Positions 46,593-55,708 of a DNA stretch of 64,000 nucleotides are shown here, one piece after another. This stretch comes from Oceanobacillus limi (GTDB lineage Bacteria > Bacillota > Bacilli > Bacillales > Amphibacillaceae). The stretch lies in contig NZ_FOHE01000003.1 in assembly GCF_900111445.1 (NCBI RefSeq), positions 63,729-127,728 on the forward strand. The letters are read 5' to 3'. The first letter of the stretch is position 1. The number at the start of each line of letters is the position of its first letter. Made by a program: the position numbers and the translations under genes. The notes beneath the pieces were generated by a model. The model made no database searches. It worked only from the letters and a program-made list of their open reading frames with translations, and was not told where the DNA came from.

Positions 46593-47336
46593 ATGAAGGA
46601 TACAGTAGCTATACAAGATATCGTGCAAACATTAAAAAAGCGCATGGTTTTTATTCTATTTTTTACAATTGGATTAATTGGGGTAGCTGCTATGCTTAGT
46701 TATTATTTTTTGAATCCAGTGTACGAATCGTCCTCCCAGTTTGTTGTTATTCAACAGAAGGATGACCCAGTGGTTCAGTATGACAGAAGCGAGCTTGAAA
46801 CCAATCTAGGCTTAATCAATACATATAGTGAGATTATCAAAAGTCCTGTCATTCTTGATCAGGTTATCGAAGAGATGGGGCTAACAATTCCTCTCGATGA
46901 GTTCAGTAAACAAATCGAAGTAAATAGTGAAGAAAATTCCCAGGTTGTTACCGTTTCTGCGATTGCAGATACACCTGAGACGGCCGCGCAAATTGCTAAC
47001 CTTGTTGTAGAAGAGTTTAGAGATACGATTCTGACAGTGATGCAGGTAGAAAATGTCTTTGTATTATCAAATGCAAATCCCGAATTGTCGCAGGAGCCTA
47101 TTCAACCTAGGCCGATCATGAACATGGCTATCGCTGGTCTTATTGGATTGGCAACCAGTATTGGGGTTACTTTACTGCTCGAATTTTTGAATACAAAAGT
47201 GAAAACGGAAAATGATGTGGAAGAGCTTGGAATAACTGTGCTAGGTGTAATTTCAACCATCGATAAAAAACGGCCTAGTAAAAATAGAAACTCCAAATCT
47301 ACGATAGAAAAGGAGGAGGCAAATGTTGAAACGTAA
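46593..47336 (+). CDS. Wzz/YveK-type chain-length regulator and kinase activator
   Basis: A 247-residue membrane protein starting at the ATG at 46593 with a perfect GGAGGTG site (the TTG at 46578 is in frame but unlikely). It has two membrane helices (~20-42 and ~170-190) flanking an extracellular Wzz domain, and a short cytoplasmic tail. Such proteins activate the bacterial tyrosine kinase encoded next, whose start overlaps this gene by 14 bp. They set chain length and couple polymerisation to export. Confidence 0.92.
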   Translation: MKDTVAIQDIVQTLKKRMVFILFFTIGLIGVAAMLSYYFLNPVYESSSQFVVIQQKDDPVVQYDRSELETNLGLINTYSEIIKSPVILDQVIEEMGLTIPLDEFSKQIEVNSEENSQVVTVSAIADTPETAAQIANLVVEEFRDTILTVMQVENVFVLSNANPELSQEPIQPRPIMNMAIAGLIGLATSIGVTLLLEFLNTKVKTENDVEELGITVLGVISTIDKKRPSKNRNSKSTIEKEEANVET

Positions 47337-48000
47337 AAGGAAAATAGGAGATCGAGGTAATCTTGTTACGATTGAAAGAAACAACAATCAAAGTTCTGAG
47401 CAATTTCGAAGTTTGCGGTCCAATATTAACTTTGCATCGATTAACAAGGACGTAAAAAGCCTTGTTATTACTTCTCCAAGCCCTGGCGATGGCAAAACAT
47501 TAACAGCTTCGAACCTTGCTGTTGTATTTAGTCAGGAAGGAAAAAGGGTTTTGTTGGTTGATGCAGATTTACGAAAGCCAAGCATACATCATATCTTTCG
47601 CATCACGAACAATTTCGGCTTAAGCAACTACTTGATTGGCCAAAAGGATATGGAATCACTTATTTCAACTATAGACTTCAATTTAGACATTATTCCAAGC
47701 GGGATTATTCCTCCAAATCCACCGGAATTACTTGGTTCGATGCAAATGAAAGAATTTATTTCGACGGTAAGTGATCAATATGACCTCGTCGTTTTTGATA
47801 CTCCACCTGTATTAGCTGTAACAGACAGTGCGTTAGTTGCAAGTCAATGTGATGGTGCTTTGCTTGTCGTTCGAACGAAGAAAAATGATGTGAAGGATGT
47901 AGAAAAGGCGAAGGAACAGCTTGGTTTTTCTGGTGCGAACCTACTTGGGGCAGTTCTTAATGGGAAGAAGGAGCCTAAGAATAATTACTATTATAAATAA
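47323..48000 (+). CDS. BY-kinase (CpsD/CapB/YwqD-type tyrosine kinase)
   Basis: A 225-residue cytoplasmic ATPase/tyrosine kinase. Walker A is SPSPGDGKTLTASNLA near residue 50, Walker A' is LLVDADLRKPSIHH near 80, and Walker B is VVFDTPPVLAVTDS near 155. The C-terminus ends in a tyrosine cluster (NNYYYK), the usual autophosphorylation tail, here short. It overlaps the Wzz-like activator gene. The PHP phosphatase at 40997 is the expected antagonist. Confidence 0.93.
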   Translation: MLKRKRKIGDRGNLVTIERNNNQSSEQFRSLRSNINFASINKDVKSLVITSPSPGDGKTLTASNLAVVFSQEGKRVLLVDADLRKPSIHHIFRITNNFGLSNYLIGQKDMESLISTIDFNLDIIPSGIIPPNPPELLGSMQMKEFISTVSDQYDLVVFDTPPVLAVTDSALVASQCDGALLVVRTKKNDVKDVEKAKEQLGFSGANLLGAVLNGKKEPKNNYYYK

Positions 48001-48019
48001 ACATAAAGGAGCTGAAGAT

Positions 48020-48832
48020 GTGGTAAACGTTCGATATATGCGTGGATTAGTTAAGATGATGGATAGCTATGGTCCCATGGGCGATATCAATGTTAGTAAA
48101 GTTGATGTCATTATTTCGACAGAGGTGTTATTCCCTCCAACTAAGCAAGAGCTTCCAACACCTGAAAAAGGTGTATTACAAAGCATCGGTAAAACGTTAA
48201 TCATTGATTTACAGAGATCTGAGGAAGAAATCTATGCAGACATTGGGAAAAATGCAAGGTATAAAATTAACCGTGCAAGCAAAAGAGATCCGATTACCTA
48301 TCACGAATTAACAGCCCCAACCGATGAGGAAATTGAAAAATTTGTCGCCTTTTTTGATGGTTTCTCTAAACATAAAAAAATACAAAAAGCGAATGTAGGC
48401 AGGCTGAAGGGTTTAAGAGATCAGGATTCATTACTTATTTCGTACGTGATGGACGAAGATTCACATGTTCTGTGTTACCATGCCTATTTAAAAACAGATA
48501 CCTACTGCTCGTTGCTGCACTCTGCTTCTGCTCGATTTGAAAACTCTACCATGCGAAATATGATCGGCAGAGCGAATCGGTTTCTCCACTGGCAGGATAT
48601 GAAAAGTTTAAAAAAAATGGGGCATAAGTGGTTTGATTTTGGTGGTTTATTTATCGATGCTTCTGCTGCAGATGAGAAAAATATAAATCAGTTTAAAGAG
48701 GAATTTGGCGGTCGAACAGTGGATGTGGATAAGAGATTTTCCTCCTATTCGATCATTGGTCATTTGGTTGTTTTCCTATTTTGGTTCAAAATGCGTAAAA
48801 AACCTGAGTTTTTACGAGCGAAAGTGATTTAA
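48020..48832 (+). CDS. FemAB/GNAT-like acyl- or aminoacyltransferase
   Basis: A 270-residue protein from the GTG at 48020, which has AAAGGAG 8 bp upstream (an upstream ATG frame overlaps the kinase and is rejected). The pattern is that of FemAB/peptidoglycan-bridge-like acetyltransferases: GKNARYKINRASKRDP near residue 78, VLCYHAYLKTDTYCSLLHSAS near 155 and KWFDFGGLF near 210. The C-terminus is hydrophobic (IIGHLVVFLFWF), so it may associate with the membrane. In this operon it likely adds an acyl or amino-acid group to the exopolysaccharide. Substrate unknown. Confidence 0.75.
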   Translation: MVNVRYMRGLVKMMDSYGPMGDINVSKVDVIISTEVLFPPTKQELPTPEKGVLQSIGKTLIIDLQRSEEEIYADIGKNARYKINRASKRDPITYHELTAPTDEEIEKFVAFFDGFSKHKKIQKANVGRLKGLRDQDSLLISYVMDEDSHVLCYHAYLKTDTYCSLLHSASARFENSTMRNMIGRANRFLHWQDMKSLKKMGHKWFDFGGLFIDASAADEKNINQFKEEFGGRTVDVDKRFSSYSIIGHLVVFLFWFKMRKKPEFLRAKVI

Positions 48833-49004
48833 CGTTAATGTTGTTGAGGTTGATAATGCTAGAGGGGGCGAGGCGACATGGAGGGAGCAATAATTAGAGT
48901 CGAGCACGTATTTGTTGATAGGTGCAATTAGCCAGTTTTCATAGCGTGGTGTAAATATAAATTTTTTTTACAACTAATGGAACGAAAAGAATGAGGGGAA
49001 AGTT

Positions 49005-50354
49005 GTGATCGTAAAGAAGTTATCACTTAAAAAAAACATGGTTTGGAATTTAGCGGGTAGTATAATCTATTCTTCTACACAATGGCTCCTATTAATTGTT
49101 ATTGCAAAGCTTGGAAATCCAGAAATGGTTGGTCAGTATGTCCTCGGTTTAGCAATCACAGCACCTATTGTATTGTTTACGGATATGAATTTACGGTTAG
49201 CCCTTATTACAGATATGAAATCAAGTTTTACCTTTGGTAATTATTTAGGAACAAGGATTGTAATGGTGGGATTTTCTTTTCTCTTATTTATTACAGTGGT
49301 TTTAATTATTGGATATGACTACTATACAGCGATTGTTATTATTTTAATTGGAATAGCAAAACTTCATGAGTCCGTTAGTGATATTTTTCATGGTCAACTA
49401 CAAAAATGTGAACGGATGGATTTACCAACAATTTCAGACATTATGAAAGGAATAGGAACGGTGATCAGCTTTTCCGTGGTGTTATACATTACTGGAAGTT
49501 TGGTTTTGGCTATTATTGGTCAAATTATTGTATGGGCATTGATTCTCCTATTTTTTGACTGGCCAGTAACAAGAAAATTCACATCCATTGACGTAAGCTT
49601 TCATGTACGCATAATAAAACGGTTAGTTACATTAAGTATTCCACTAGGCGTTATGGCACTGTTAACATCTGTTAATGTAAATGTCCCAAACTATTTGGTT
49701 GAGTATTTTTTAGGAGAGGAAGAATTGGGGTATTTTGCTGCTCTGTTGTATATACTCTATGCTGGCGATCGAATGGTCAACTCCATAAGACAACCAGTTG
49801 CTCCACGGTTAGCAATGCTGTTTGAGAAAAAAGATATAAGAGGTTACTCATCATTATTAGTTATATTCATAGCAATAGGTCTGTTCATTGGGAGCTTAGG
49901 TGTTTTAGTTGCTTATCTGTTAGGGGATTTCTTATTAGCTATTATTTATACCCCGGCTTATGCAGCTTATTCTGGGTTGTTTGTAGTGATGATGATTTCA
50001 GGAGTCATTTTGTATTCCGCTGCGTTCTTAGAAATAGGTGTTATTGCGACTAGGCATTTCAAAATTCAACCATACTTAGCAGCTCTATGGGTAATGGTTA
50101 GTGTGATTGGTGGTTTCTTATTAATTCCTACCTATGGGGTTTATGGAGCAGTGTATGGAGTACTACTATCATCACTTGCTAAATTTTTAAGCCTCCTAGT
50201 CGTTTGGCTTGTTCTCGTGAAAAAATCTAAGGCAACGACAAAATCGAGCATGTATAAAAGGGGATCTGAAATTCGTTTTAGTAAAGTAGTACAGTATATA
50301 AAGAGAGAGGGATCTCCGACGTATTATATGGGGGTTAAAGAAAATGAAGTATAG
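49005..50354 (+). CDS. Wzx-type oligosaccharide flippase
   Basis: A 449-residue polytopic membrane protein of the polysaccharide transporter (PST/MOP) family. About 12-14 membrane segments are visible, with a WNLAGSIIYSSTQWLLLIV start and a charged cytoplasmic C-terminal tail of ~50 residues. It flips the lipid-linked exopolysaccharide unit for the Wzy-like polymerase at 45339. A GGGGAAAG ribosome site and a GTG start are used. It lies 170 bp after the FemAB-like gene. Confidence 0.88.
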   Translation: MIVKKLSLKKNMVWNLAGSIIYSSTQWLLLIVIAKLGNPEMVGQYVLGLAITAPIVLFTDMNLRLALITDMKSSFTFGNYLGTRIVMVGFSFLLFITVVLIIGYDYYTAIVIILIGIAKLHESVSDIFHGQLQKCERMDLPTISDIMKGIGTVISFSVVLYITGSLVLAIIGQIIVWALILLFFDWPVTRKFTSIDVSFHVRIIKRLVTLSIPLGVMALLTSVNVNVPNYLVEYFLGEEELGYFAALLYILYAGDRMVNSIRQPVAPRLAMLFEKKDIRGYSSLLVIFIAIGLFIGSLGVLVAYLLGDFLLAIIYTPAYAAYSGLFVVMMISGVILYSAAFLEIGVIATRHFKIQPYLAALWVMVSVIGGFLLIPTYGVYGAVYGVLLSSLAKFLSLLVVWLVLVKKSKATTKSSMYKRGSEIRFSKVVQYIKREGSPTYYMGVKENEV

Positions 50355-50624
50355 TGTTTTATGGTCGGCTGTCATTTAGCGGGAAATTATGATCTTCATA
50401 CACATCAATTTTGCAATGTAACTACAAACTATCATGGGGCCTTCTGAAAAAGTATGCATATAAACATTACTTTCGAATGATTTCTATTATCTTATGATTC
50501 TACTTGATATGCTCCTGATCAGATTTATAGATTCTATGTAAAGTCCAATATTGAGCGGTGGGAAAATAAATTAGGTGAAGTACTGGGAAAGTGGATAAAT
50601 GGTAGGAAGGGAGGTGGAGTTCCC

Positions 50625-51662
50625 GTGGCAATTCTAATTACTGGCGGCGCGGGATATATAGGTGCGCATATTTGTGTAGAACTACTTCATGAGGGATATG
50701 ACATTGTTGTCGTTGATAATTTCTCAACGAGTAATCTAGAAGGTTTAAATCGGGTTAAATATATAACCGGGAAATCGTTTAAAGTATACAACTTGGACAT
50801 AACTGATAGTGACAAGATAAGACAATTATTTTCTAAGGAAAGTATTGATTCGGTTATTCATTTGGCAGGATATAAATCGGTTAGTGAATCAACCGCAACC
50901 CCATTGAAGTATTATGCAAATAATATAGCTGGAACGATTACTTTGTGTGAGGTCATGCAGGAGTTTGGGGTTAAACGTCTAGTGTTTAGCTCTTCGGCTA
51001 CCGTCTACGCTCCATCGAATCATGATGGGCCGATATCGGAAGACCATCCATTAGGTGCCATTAATCCTTATGGCCAAACGAAGGAAATAATAGAAGGTAT
51101 ACTTCGTAATTTATATCTATCAGATCAAACGTGGAGTATTCGTATATTAAGGTACTTTAATCCAGTTGGTGCTCATGAAAGCGGGCAAATAGGTGAGAAT
51201 CCCAAGGGTATCCCAAATAATCTAATGCCATATATAGCCAAGGTTGCTGGTGGTGAACTTCCTGTTCTTTCGGTTTATGGGAGTGATTATCCAACAAAGG
51301 ATGGAACTGGGATAAGAGATTATATTCATGTTGTGGACCTTGCAAGAGGACATCTTCATGCACTTAAAGCGGCCGAAGCGTCAGAAGAAATCGATATGTT
51401 TAACTTAGGAACTGGTAGAGGTTATAGTGTCCTGGAGATGGTCGAAGCTTTTGAACGGGCATCTGGTAGAAGCGTACCTTATATCCTGGCACCACGACGA
51501 AAAGGAGATACAGCAATTTGCTATGCAGACGTTTCCAAAGCGAAGAAGAAACTAGGCTGGGAAGCCAAAAAAGGAATCAATCAAATGTGTCACGATGCAT
51601 GGCAATGGGACAGAAGGAAGCACGGATCAGGAAGCGCGGGGACGGTTCTTTTGCTTCCTTGA
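50625..51662 (+). CDS. galE: UDP-glucose 4-epimerase with a REP-encoded C-terminus
   Basis: A 345-residue short-chain dehydrogenase that interconverts UDP-glucose and UDP-galactose (or the N-acetyl forms). NAD site GGAGYIGAHICVELL is near residue 6, the catalytic Ser-Tyr-Lys set is in SSSATVY near 125 and NPYGQTKEIIEG near 147, and YFNPVGAHESG is near 177. Residues 336-345 (GSAGTVLLLP) are encoded entirely by REP copy 7, with the stop just beyond it, so the native C-terminal end has been replaced. Homologues end a few residues after the KxxWxWDRR-type helix, so activity is probably kept. Starts at GTG after GGAGGTGG. Confidence 0.93.
   Translation: MAILITGGAGYIGAHICVELLHEGYDIVVVDNFSTSNLEGLNRVKYITGKSFKVYNLDITDSDKIRQLFSKESIDSVIHLAGYKSVSESTATPLKYYANNIAGTITLCEVMQEFGVKRLVFSSSATVYAPSNHDGPISEDHPLGAINPYGQTKEIIEGILRNLYLSDQTWSIRILRYFNPVGAHESGQIGENPKGIPNNLMPYIAKVAGGELPVLSVYGSDYPTKDGTGIRDYIHVVDLARGHLHALKAAEASEEIDMFNLGTGRGYSVLEMVEAFERASGRSVPYILAPRRKGDTAICYADVSKAKKKLGWEAKKGINQMCHDAWQWDRRKHGSGSAGTVLLLP
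51630..51658 (+). repeat. REP-like palindrome, copy 7 (inside the galE 3' end)
   Basis: GGAAGCGCGGGGACGGTTCT followed by TTTGCTTCC. It lies in frame at the end of galE and is followed directly by copy 8. Confidence 0.92.
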
Positions 51663-51666
51663 AGGG

Positions 51667-51695
51667 GGAAGCGGAGGGACGGTTCTCGTGCTTCC
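51667..51695 (+). repeat. REP-like palindrome, copy 8
   Basis: GGAAGCGGAGGGACGGTTCT followed by CGTGCTTCC, in tandem with copy 7 and separated by 8 bp. Confidence 0.92.
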
Positions 51696-52021
51696 TTTCT
51701 TCTTCTGTCAGGTCCCACTACGTTCACAACTAATGCATAAATCTATTATCTAACCTATCATTAGACGGCAGAAGACTTGAAAGGATTACGCGATATTGTT
51801 TAGCATCCGATCGAGTTTCTTAATGGCAGTGAAGAAAGCATTAGAACTCGTATTTTGATTTCTCTATATCTCAATATCTAAGTCTTTGAGTTAATTACAT
51901 CAATCTCAAAAACGTATAGATTTATTTACGGGTATCTTGAGTTAACGCGACTGTTTTGAGCGTATATGATTAACTTGCTAAATAAGATGATGAAACTTTT
52001 CTTTTGTTTCGTACTGATCAA

Positions 52022-52050
52022 AGAAGCACAAGAACCGTCCCTTCGCTTCC
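52022..52050 (-). repeat. REP-like palindrome, copy 9 (inverted)
   Basis: GAAGCACAAGAACCGTCCCT followed by TCGCTTCC, the reverse orientation. Confidence 0.9.
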
Positions 52051-52057
52051 ACAAAAA

Positions 52058-52081
52058 TTGTACTACAATACTGTAGTACAA
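52058..52081. promoter_or_regulatory. Operator-like palindrome upstream of the NhaC gene
   Basis: Arms TTGTACTAC and GTAGTACAA are perfect 9-bp complements around AATACT. A GntR regulator encoded at the end of the same cluster is a natural candidate to bind it (inference). Confidence 0.5.
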
Positions 52082-52091
52082 CATAAGTATA

Positions 52092-52105
52092 TGTAAACGC
52101 TTTCT
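52092..52105. promoter_or_regulatory. CcpA cre-like site
   Basis: TGTAAACGCTTTCT fits the cre consensus TGWAANCGNTNWCA except at the last base. It lies 20 bp before the NhaC start, between the palindrome and the ribosome site. Confidence 0.45.
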
Positions 52106-52124
52106 TTTTAAGGGGGAATAGGAG

Positions 52125-53537
52125 ATGGATGGTGCTACTACTTTAGGATTTATTTCGGTTTTACCTCCACTAATTGCTATTGTTTTAGCCTTTTGGACTC
52201 GGGATACGATTTTATCGTTAGGTATTGCCTGTGTCGTCGGTGTGCTATTAGCTGGAGAGGGGTTACTTGGTTTTCCGAACCTAATGAAGGAATCACTAGG
52301 TAACACAAGTTTTTCCTGGATCTTCTTATTGGAGATCTTTATTGGTGTTTTAATTGCATTTTTTCAGCGGACAGGGGCAATTCAAAGCTTTGCAGATGCA
52401 ATTGGGAAAAGGCAAGCATCTCGAAAACGAATCGGAGTGACCACGTGGTTTATGGGTTTGTTTGTATTTTTTAGTGATTACTTTAGTCCGGTATTTGTTG
52501 GTTCCACAATGAGAAAAGTTACAGACAAGGTGAAAATTTCACGAGAAAAACTAGCATATATTTGTGATTCCACATCTGCACCGGTCAGTGTAATTGTTCC
52601 CATCACGGGGTGGGCGGTATTCATTTCGGGGCTGCTGATTGGTTTGGGGCCGATCCAAACTGAAACGGACGCATTGGCTGTATTTACCAAAGCCATTCCA
52701 TTTAACTTTTATGCTGTATTATCCGTGCTATTGGTTGGACTCATAGCATCTGGCATGATCAAGGACTTTGGACCAATGAGAAAAGCAGAGGAGCGAGCAC
52801 AACGGGAAGGAAAGTTAATTCGTGATGGATCCACACCCTTAATTTCTAAGGAATTAACGAATATTGAACCATATTTTAAAGATAAGTTACTTAGCATTGT
52901 ATGGAACTTCTTTTTACCAGTTTTATTGATAATTACGATTGCTGTTGGTACGTATATTGGGCTAGGATCTGCCAAGACGATGGAGGCATTTCTAGCAGCG
53001 GCCATTTTCTTAGGAATTGTGATGCGAGTACAGGGGATTCCAGTGAAGGATATCATGGAAACTGCTTTGAATGGAATTAAAGGTATTATGCCAGCGATTA
53101 TGATCCTTGTATTTGCTTATACCATCAATGCATTGAGCGAGCAAATGGGAACAGCAACGTATTTAATTGAAACAACTGAATCCTGGTTAAACCCAGGTTT
53201 GCTACCAGCTATTACATTTTTATTAGCTGCAGTTATAGCTTTTTCCACAGGTACTTCTTGGGGAACATTTGGTATTATGATCCCAATAGCAGTTCCAATT
53301 GCGATCGGTTTTGCAGGCGGGGATATCAATACGGTGGTACTTGCAACGATTGCAGCCGTTGCCGGTGGAGGCGTTTTCGGAGATCATTGCTCTCCATTAT
53401 CCGATACAACTATTCTAGCATCTACGGGAGCAGCAGTGGACCATATTGATCATGTTCGTACACAGATTCCATATGCTATTTTAGTAGGAATAATTGGGTT
53501 AGTACTATATTTAGGTCTAGGCTTATTCGGAGCATAG
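52125..53537 (+). CDS. NhaC-family Na+/H+ antiporter-like transporter
   Basis: A 470-residue polytopic protein of the NhaC superfamily, with about 11-12 membrane segments and family text including FFSDYFSPVFVGSTMRKVTDK near residue 118, ICDSTSAPVSVIVPITGWAVF near 147 and FSTGTSWGTFGIMIPIA near 372. Members exchange sodium for protons or amino-acid-related solutes. The coupled saccharopine-dehydrogenase gene (18 bp downstream) and the GntR gene suggest a substrate-specific uptake and catabolism unit rather than general pH control. GGGGGAATAGGAG ribosome site. Confidence 0.86.
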   Translation: MDGATTLGFISVLPPLIAIVLAFWTRDTILSLGIACVVGVLLAGEGLLGFPNLMKESLGNTSFSWIFLLEIFIGVLIAFFQRTGAIQSFADAIGKRQASRKRIGVTTWFMGLFVFFSDYFSPVFVGSTMRKVTDKVKISREKLAYICDSTSAPVSVIVPITGWAVFISGLLIGLGPIQTETDALAVFTKAIPFNFYAVLSVLLVGLIASGMIKDFGPMRKAEERAQREGKLIRDGSTPLISKELTNIEPYFKDKLLSIVWNFFLPVLLIITIAVGTYIGLGSAKTMEAFLAAAIFLGIVMRVQGIPVKDIMETALNGIKGIMPAIMILVFAYTINALSEQMGTATYLIETTESWLNPGLLPAITFLLAAVIAFSTGTSWGTFGIMIPIAVPIAIGFAGGDINTVVLATIAAVAGGGVFGDHCSPLSDTTILASTGAAVDHIDHVRTQIPYAILVGIIGLVLYLGLGLFGA

Positions 53538-53555
53538 TATTGGGGAGGTTTTTTG

Positions 53556-54740
53556 ATGAAAGTTATTGTATTAGGTGGTGCAGGTTTACAAGGAAGGGCT
53601 GCTTTACAAGATCTGGGTAATAGTAATGAGGTAACGGAGATAGTCTGTGCCGATGTCGCTTTTGATGGGATAGATAATTTTCAGAAACATCTTCAAATGG
53701 ATAAGATTGTGAAACGAAAAATAGATGCAACATCACTTGATCATTTGGTTTCCCTTTTTAGAGAAAACGTGGATGTAGTCATTGATTTACTCCCAAAAAA
53801 GTTTAATGATATCGCTGCAAGAGCAGCGATTGAATCAGGAATACCATTAGTGAATTGCTCGTATGCAAAAGGGCTGTCTCAGGAGGTTTATGAAAAAGCC
53901 GAAGAACGTCAGGTGACCATTATGCCAGAATCGGGACTTGATCCAGGGATTGATCTCGTCTTATGTGGGTATGGTGTTAGTCAATTGGATGAAGTACATG
54001 CATTATACTCCTATTGTGGAGGTGTTCCAGTAGCAAGCGCAGCGGATAATCCATTAAACTATAAGGTCAGTTGGAATTTTGATAGTACTCTTATGTCCTA
54101 TAAACGTCCAGCAAAGCTGATGTGTGATGGGGAAATTGTGGAAATTCCTGCAAAGGATCAGCATCATGAAAAGTGGAGAAAAGATATCGAACTGGCTGGA
54201 ATTACGGGGCTGGAGTCGATCCCTAATGGAAATGCTATTCATTTTGCGAAGTTGCTAGGTATTGAGAATGAGGTTGTTCATACAGAACGCCGAACCATTC
54301 GCTGGGCAGGACATAGTGCGATTTGGAAACCATTTGTTGATTTAGGTTTTTTAGAGACAGAACCAGTGCCTGGCCTGAATGGCAACATTACGCCTCATGA
54401 ATTTTTGCTGAAGCATTTAGAACCAAGATTACGGTATGCGGATCACGAAAAGGACCTAGTGTTAATGAAGAATGTAATAGAAGGAAAAAAAGATGGTAAA
54501 GATATTTCCTTTATCTACGAAATGGTAGATGAGAGGGAACTAAGCACTGGTTTATTTGCGATGAATCGAACGGTGGGATATACAGCGAGTATTGTTGCAC
54601 AAATGATAGGTAACCATACGATTACGAAGAAGGGGGTTCTCTCGCCGACGACGGATATTCCATACGAGCTCTTCATTGAAGAAATCGGCAAGAGAGGCAT
54701 TGTTATTCATCAAGAAATGGTTACTGGAACAAGTCACTAG
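53556..54740 (+). CDS. Saccharopine dehydrogenase family protein
   Basis: A 394-residue NAD(P)-binding oxidoreductase beginning at the ATG at 53556 (GGGGAGG upstream). The Rossmann fold opens with VIVLGGAGLQGRAALQDL, and the middle has MPESGLDPGIDLVLCGYG near residue 130, matching the saccharopine/lysine-6-dehydrogenase superfamily. It probably oxidises an amino acid or related amine imported by the neighbouring transporter. The exact substrate cannot be fixed. Its 3' end overlaps the convergent gntR gene by 20 bp. Confidence 0.85.
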   Translation: MKVIVLGGAGLQGRAALQDLGNSNEVTEIVCADVAFDGIDNFQKHLQMDKIVKRKIDATSLDHLVSLFRENVDVVIDLLPKKFNDIAARAAIESGIPLVNCSYAKGLSQEVYEKAEERQVTIMPESGLDPGIDLVLCGYGVSQLDEVHALYSYCGGVPVASAADNPLNYKVSWNFDSTLMSYKRPAKLMCDGEIVEIPAKDQHHEKWRKDIELAGITGLESIPNGNAIHFAKLLGIENEVVHTERRTIRWAGHSAIWKPFVDLGFLETEPVPGLNGNITPHEFLLKHLEPRLRYADHEKDLVLMKNVIEGKKDGKDISFIYEMVDERELSTGLFAMNRTVGYTASIVAQMIGNHTITKKGVLSPTTDIPYELFIEEIGKRGIVIHQEMVTGTSH

Positions 54741-55404
54741 CATGGTGAACCTTCTTCATTCTCGCTGTGTATTCTTCAATGGTCGATGTGATATGTTTAT
54801 TTAGTAATTTTGAAAAAGAATCATAATCATTACGAATTAAAAAATTGATTAACATCTGATGCTCCTTTGGGCCTCGGATGTCTTTTTTTTGTCTATTAAC
54901 TTGATAGAAATGATCATACAATGCAAGATAAATATGAGTTTGGTTAATTATTTTGATGCAGTCATTTTTCAAGAAACGGTTGTCGCACCCTTTTATTAAA
55001 GTGAAATGGAAGTTTTTATTTGTTTCAATATAACCTAGAAAATCCTTATTTCGGTAGGTCTCCTGTTCCGTATGAACGAGTTTAATTAATTTATTAATAT
55101 CGTTACTGGTGATCCAGTTGATAATGTCTTTTGTGGCCATTCTTTCAAGATGAGAACGATATATAAAAGCTTCAGCGATTTCCTTTGAGGTCGGATCAAT
55201 TACCTGTGCCCCTTTATTAGGTGAAATGGTTAAAAAACCTTCCTCTTGTAATTGCTGGAATGCTTGACGAATTGGGGTACGGCTAATAGATAGTGCTTCA
55301 GAAATCTGTTGTTCTATTAGCTTTTGTCCTGGAGTTAATTTTTGCTCATAAATAGAATGTTTTATCGTTTGGTAAACATATAATTTCATCGATTGTTTTG
55401 CCAT
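54721..55404 (-). CDS. GntR-family transcriptional regulator (FadR/FCD type)
   Basis: A 227-residue repressor-type protein with an N-terminal winged helix (LIEQQISEALSISRTPIRQAFQQLQEEGFL, residues ~28-57) and a helical FCD ligand domain (~80-220) containing the metal-site His pair region (RSHLERMA ... NKNFHFTLIKG). It is convergent with, and overlaps, the saccharopine-dehydrogenase gene. It most likely controls the NhaC-dehydrogenase unit, and the palindrome at 52058-52081 is a candidate site. A TCATT/AATGA dyad (55427-55439) lies before its own start. Confidence 0.9.
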   Translation of the reverse strand: MAKQSMKLYVYQTIKHSIYEQKLTPGQKLIEQQISEALSISRTPIRQAFQQLQEEGFLTISPNKGAQVIDPTSKEIAEAFIYRSHLERMATKDIINWITSNDINKLIKLVHTEQETYRNKDFLGYIETNKNFHFTLIKGCDNRFLKNDCIKIINQTHIYLALYDHFYQVNRQKKDIRGPKEHQMLINFLIRNDYDSFSKLLNKHITSTIEEYTARMKKVHHASDLFQ

Positions 55405-55479
55405 AGTTACTCCTTTATCTCCCTATCATTGATAATGAATCTATATAGAATATATGTGAGTAGGAGAGATTATATTACC

Positions 55480-55509
55480 GGGAAGCGTTGGGACGGTTCT
55501 AGTGCTTCC
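55480..55509 (+). repeat. REP-like palindrome, copy 10
   Basis: GGGAAGCGTTGGGACGGTTC followed by TAGTGCTTCC. Confidence 0.9.
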
Positions 55510-55626
55510 TTTCTCCTTACCAAATTCCGTTAAATCGTTAATCTTTTCTAGTTTGAATAAAAGAAAGGAAGCTTTTCATAGTGAGATTAGTAACGCTTTA
55601 TTGGTGACTTCACTTTTCTTCCAACG

Positions 55627-55659
55627 AAAAAACAAGCCTCAACTTAGGCTTGTTTTTTT
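55627..55659 (-). terminator. Terminator of the small secreted-peptide gene
   Basis: ACAAGCCT and AGGCTTGT arms with A/T runs on both sides, ~50 bp past the stop codon of the 52-residue peptide gene on the minus strand. Confidence 0.8.
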
Positions 55660-55708
55660 GTTGGAAGGAACAATCTATAAGACTGGTAACTACCTTCCTC
55701 CATTTCTA

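Larger units (their letters stand above)
51663..52124. other. Intergenic region with REP copies 8 and 9 and operator candidates
   Basis: No gene is present. It carries REP copy 8, an inverted copy 9, a 9-bp-arm palindrome at 52058-52081 and a cre-like site at 52092-52105 ahead of the NhaC gene. Confidence 0.6.
55405..55708. other. Intergenic region with REP copy 10
   Basis: It contains the gntR upstream region, REP copy 10 and a terminator at 55627-55659. No gene seen. Confidence 0.6.

Noticed and set aside
47921-48019. Longer N-terminus of the FemAB-like protein overlapping the kinase gene
   Set aside because: The GTG at 48020 has a well-placed AAAGGAG site; the extra residues are a shadow of the kinase frame.
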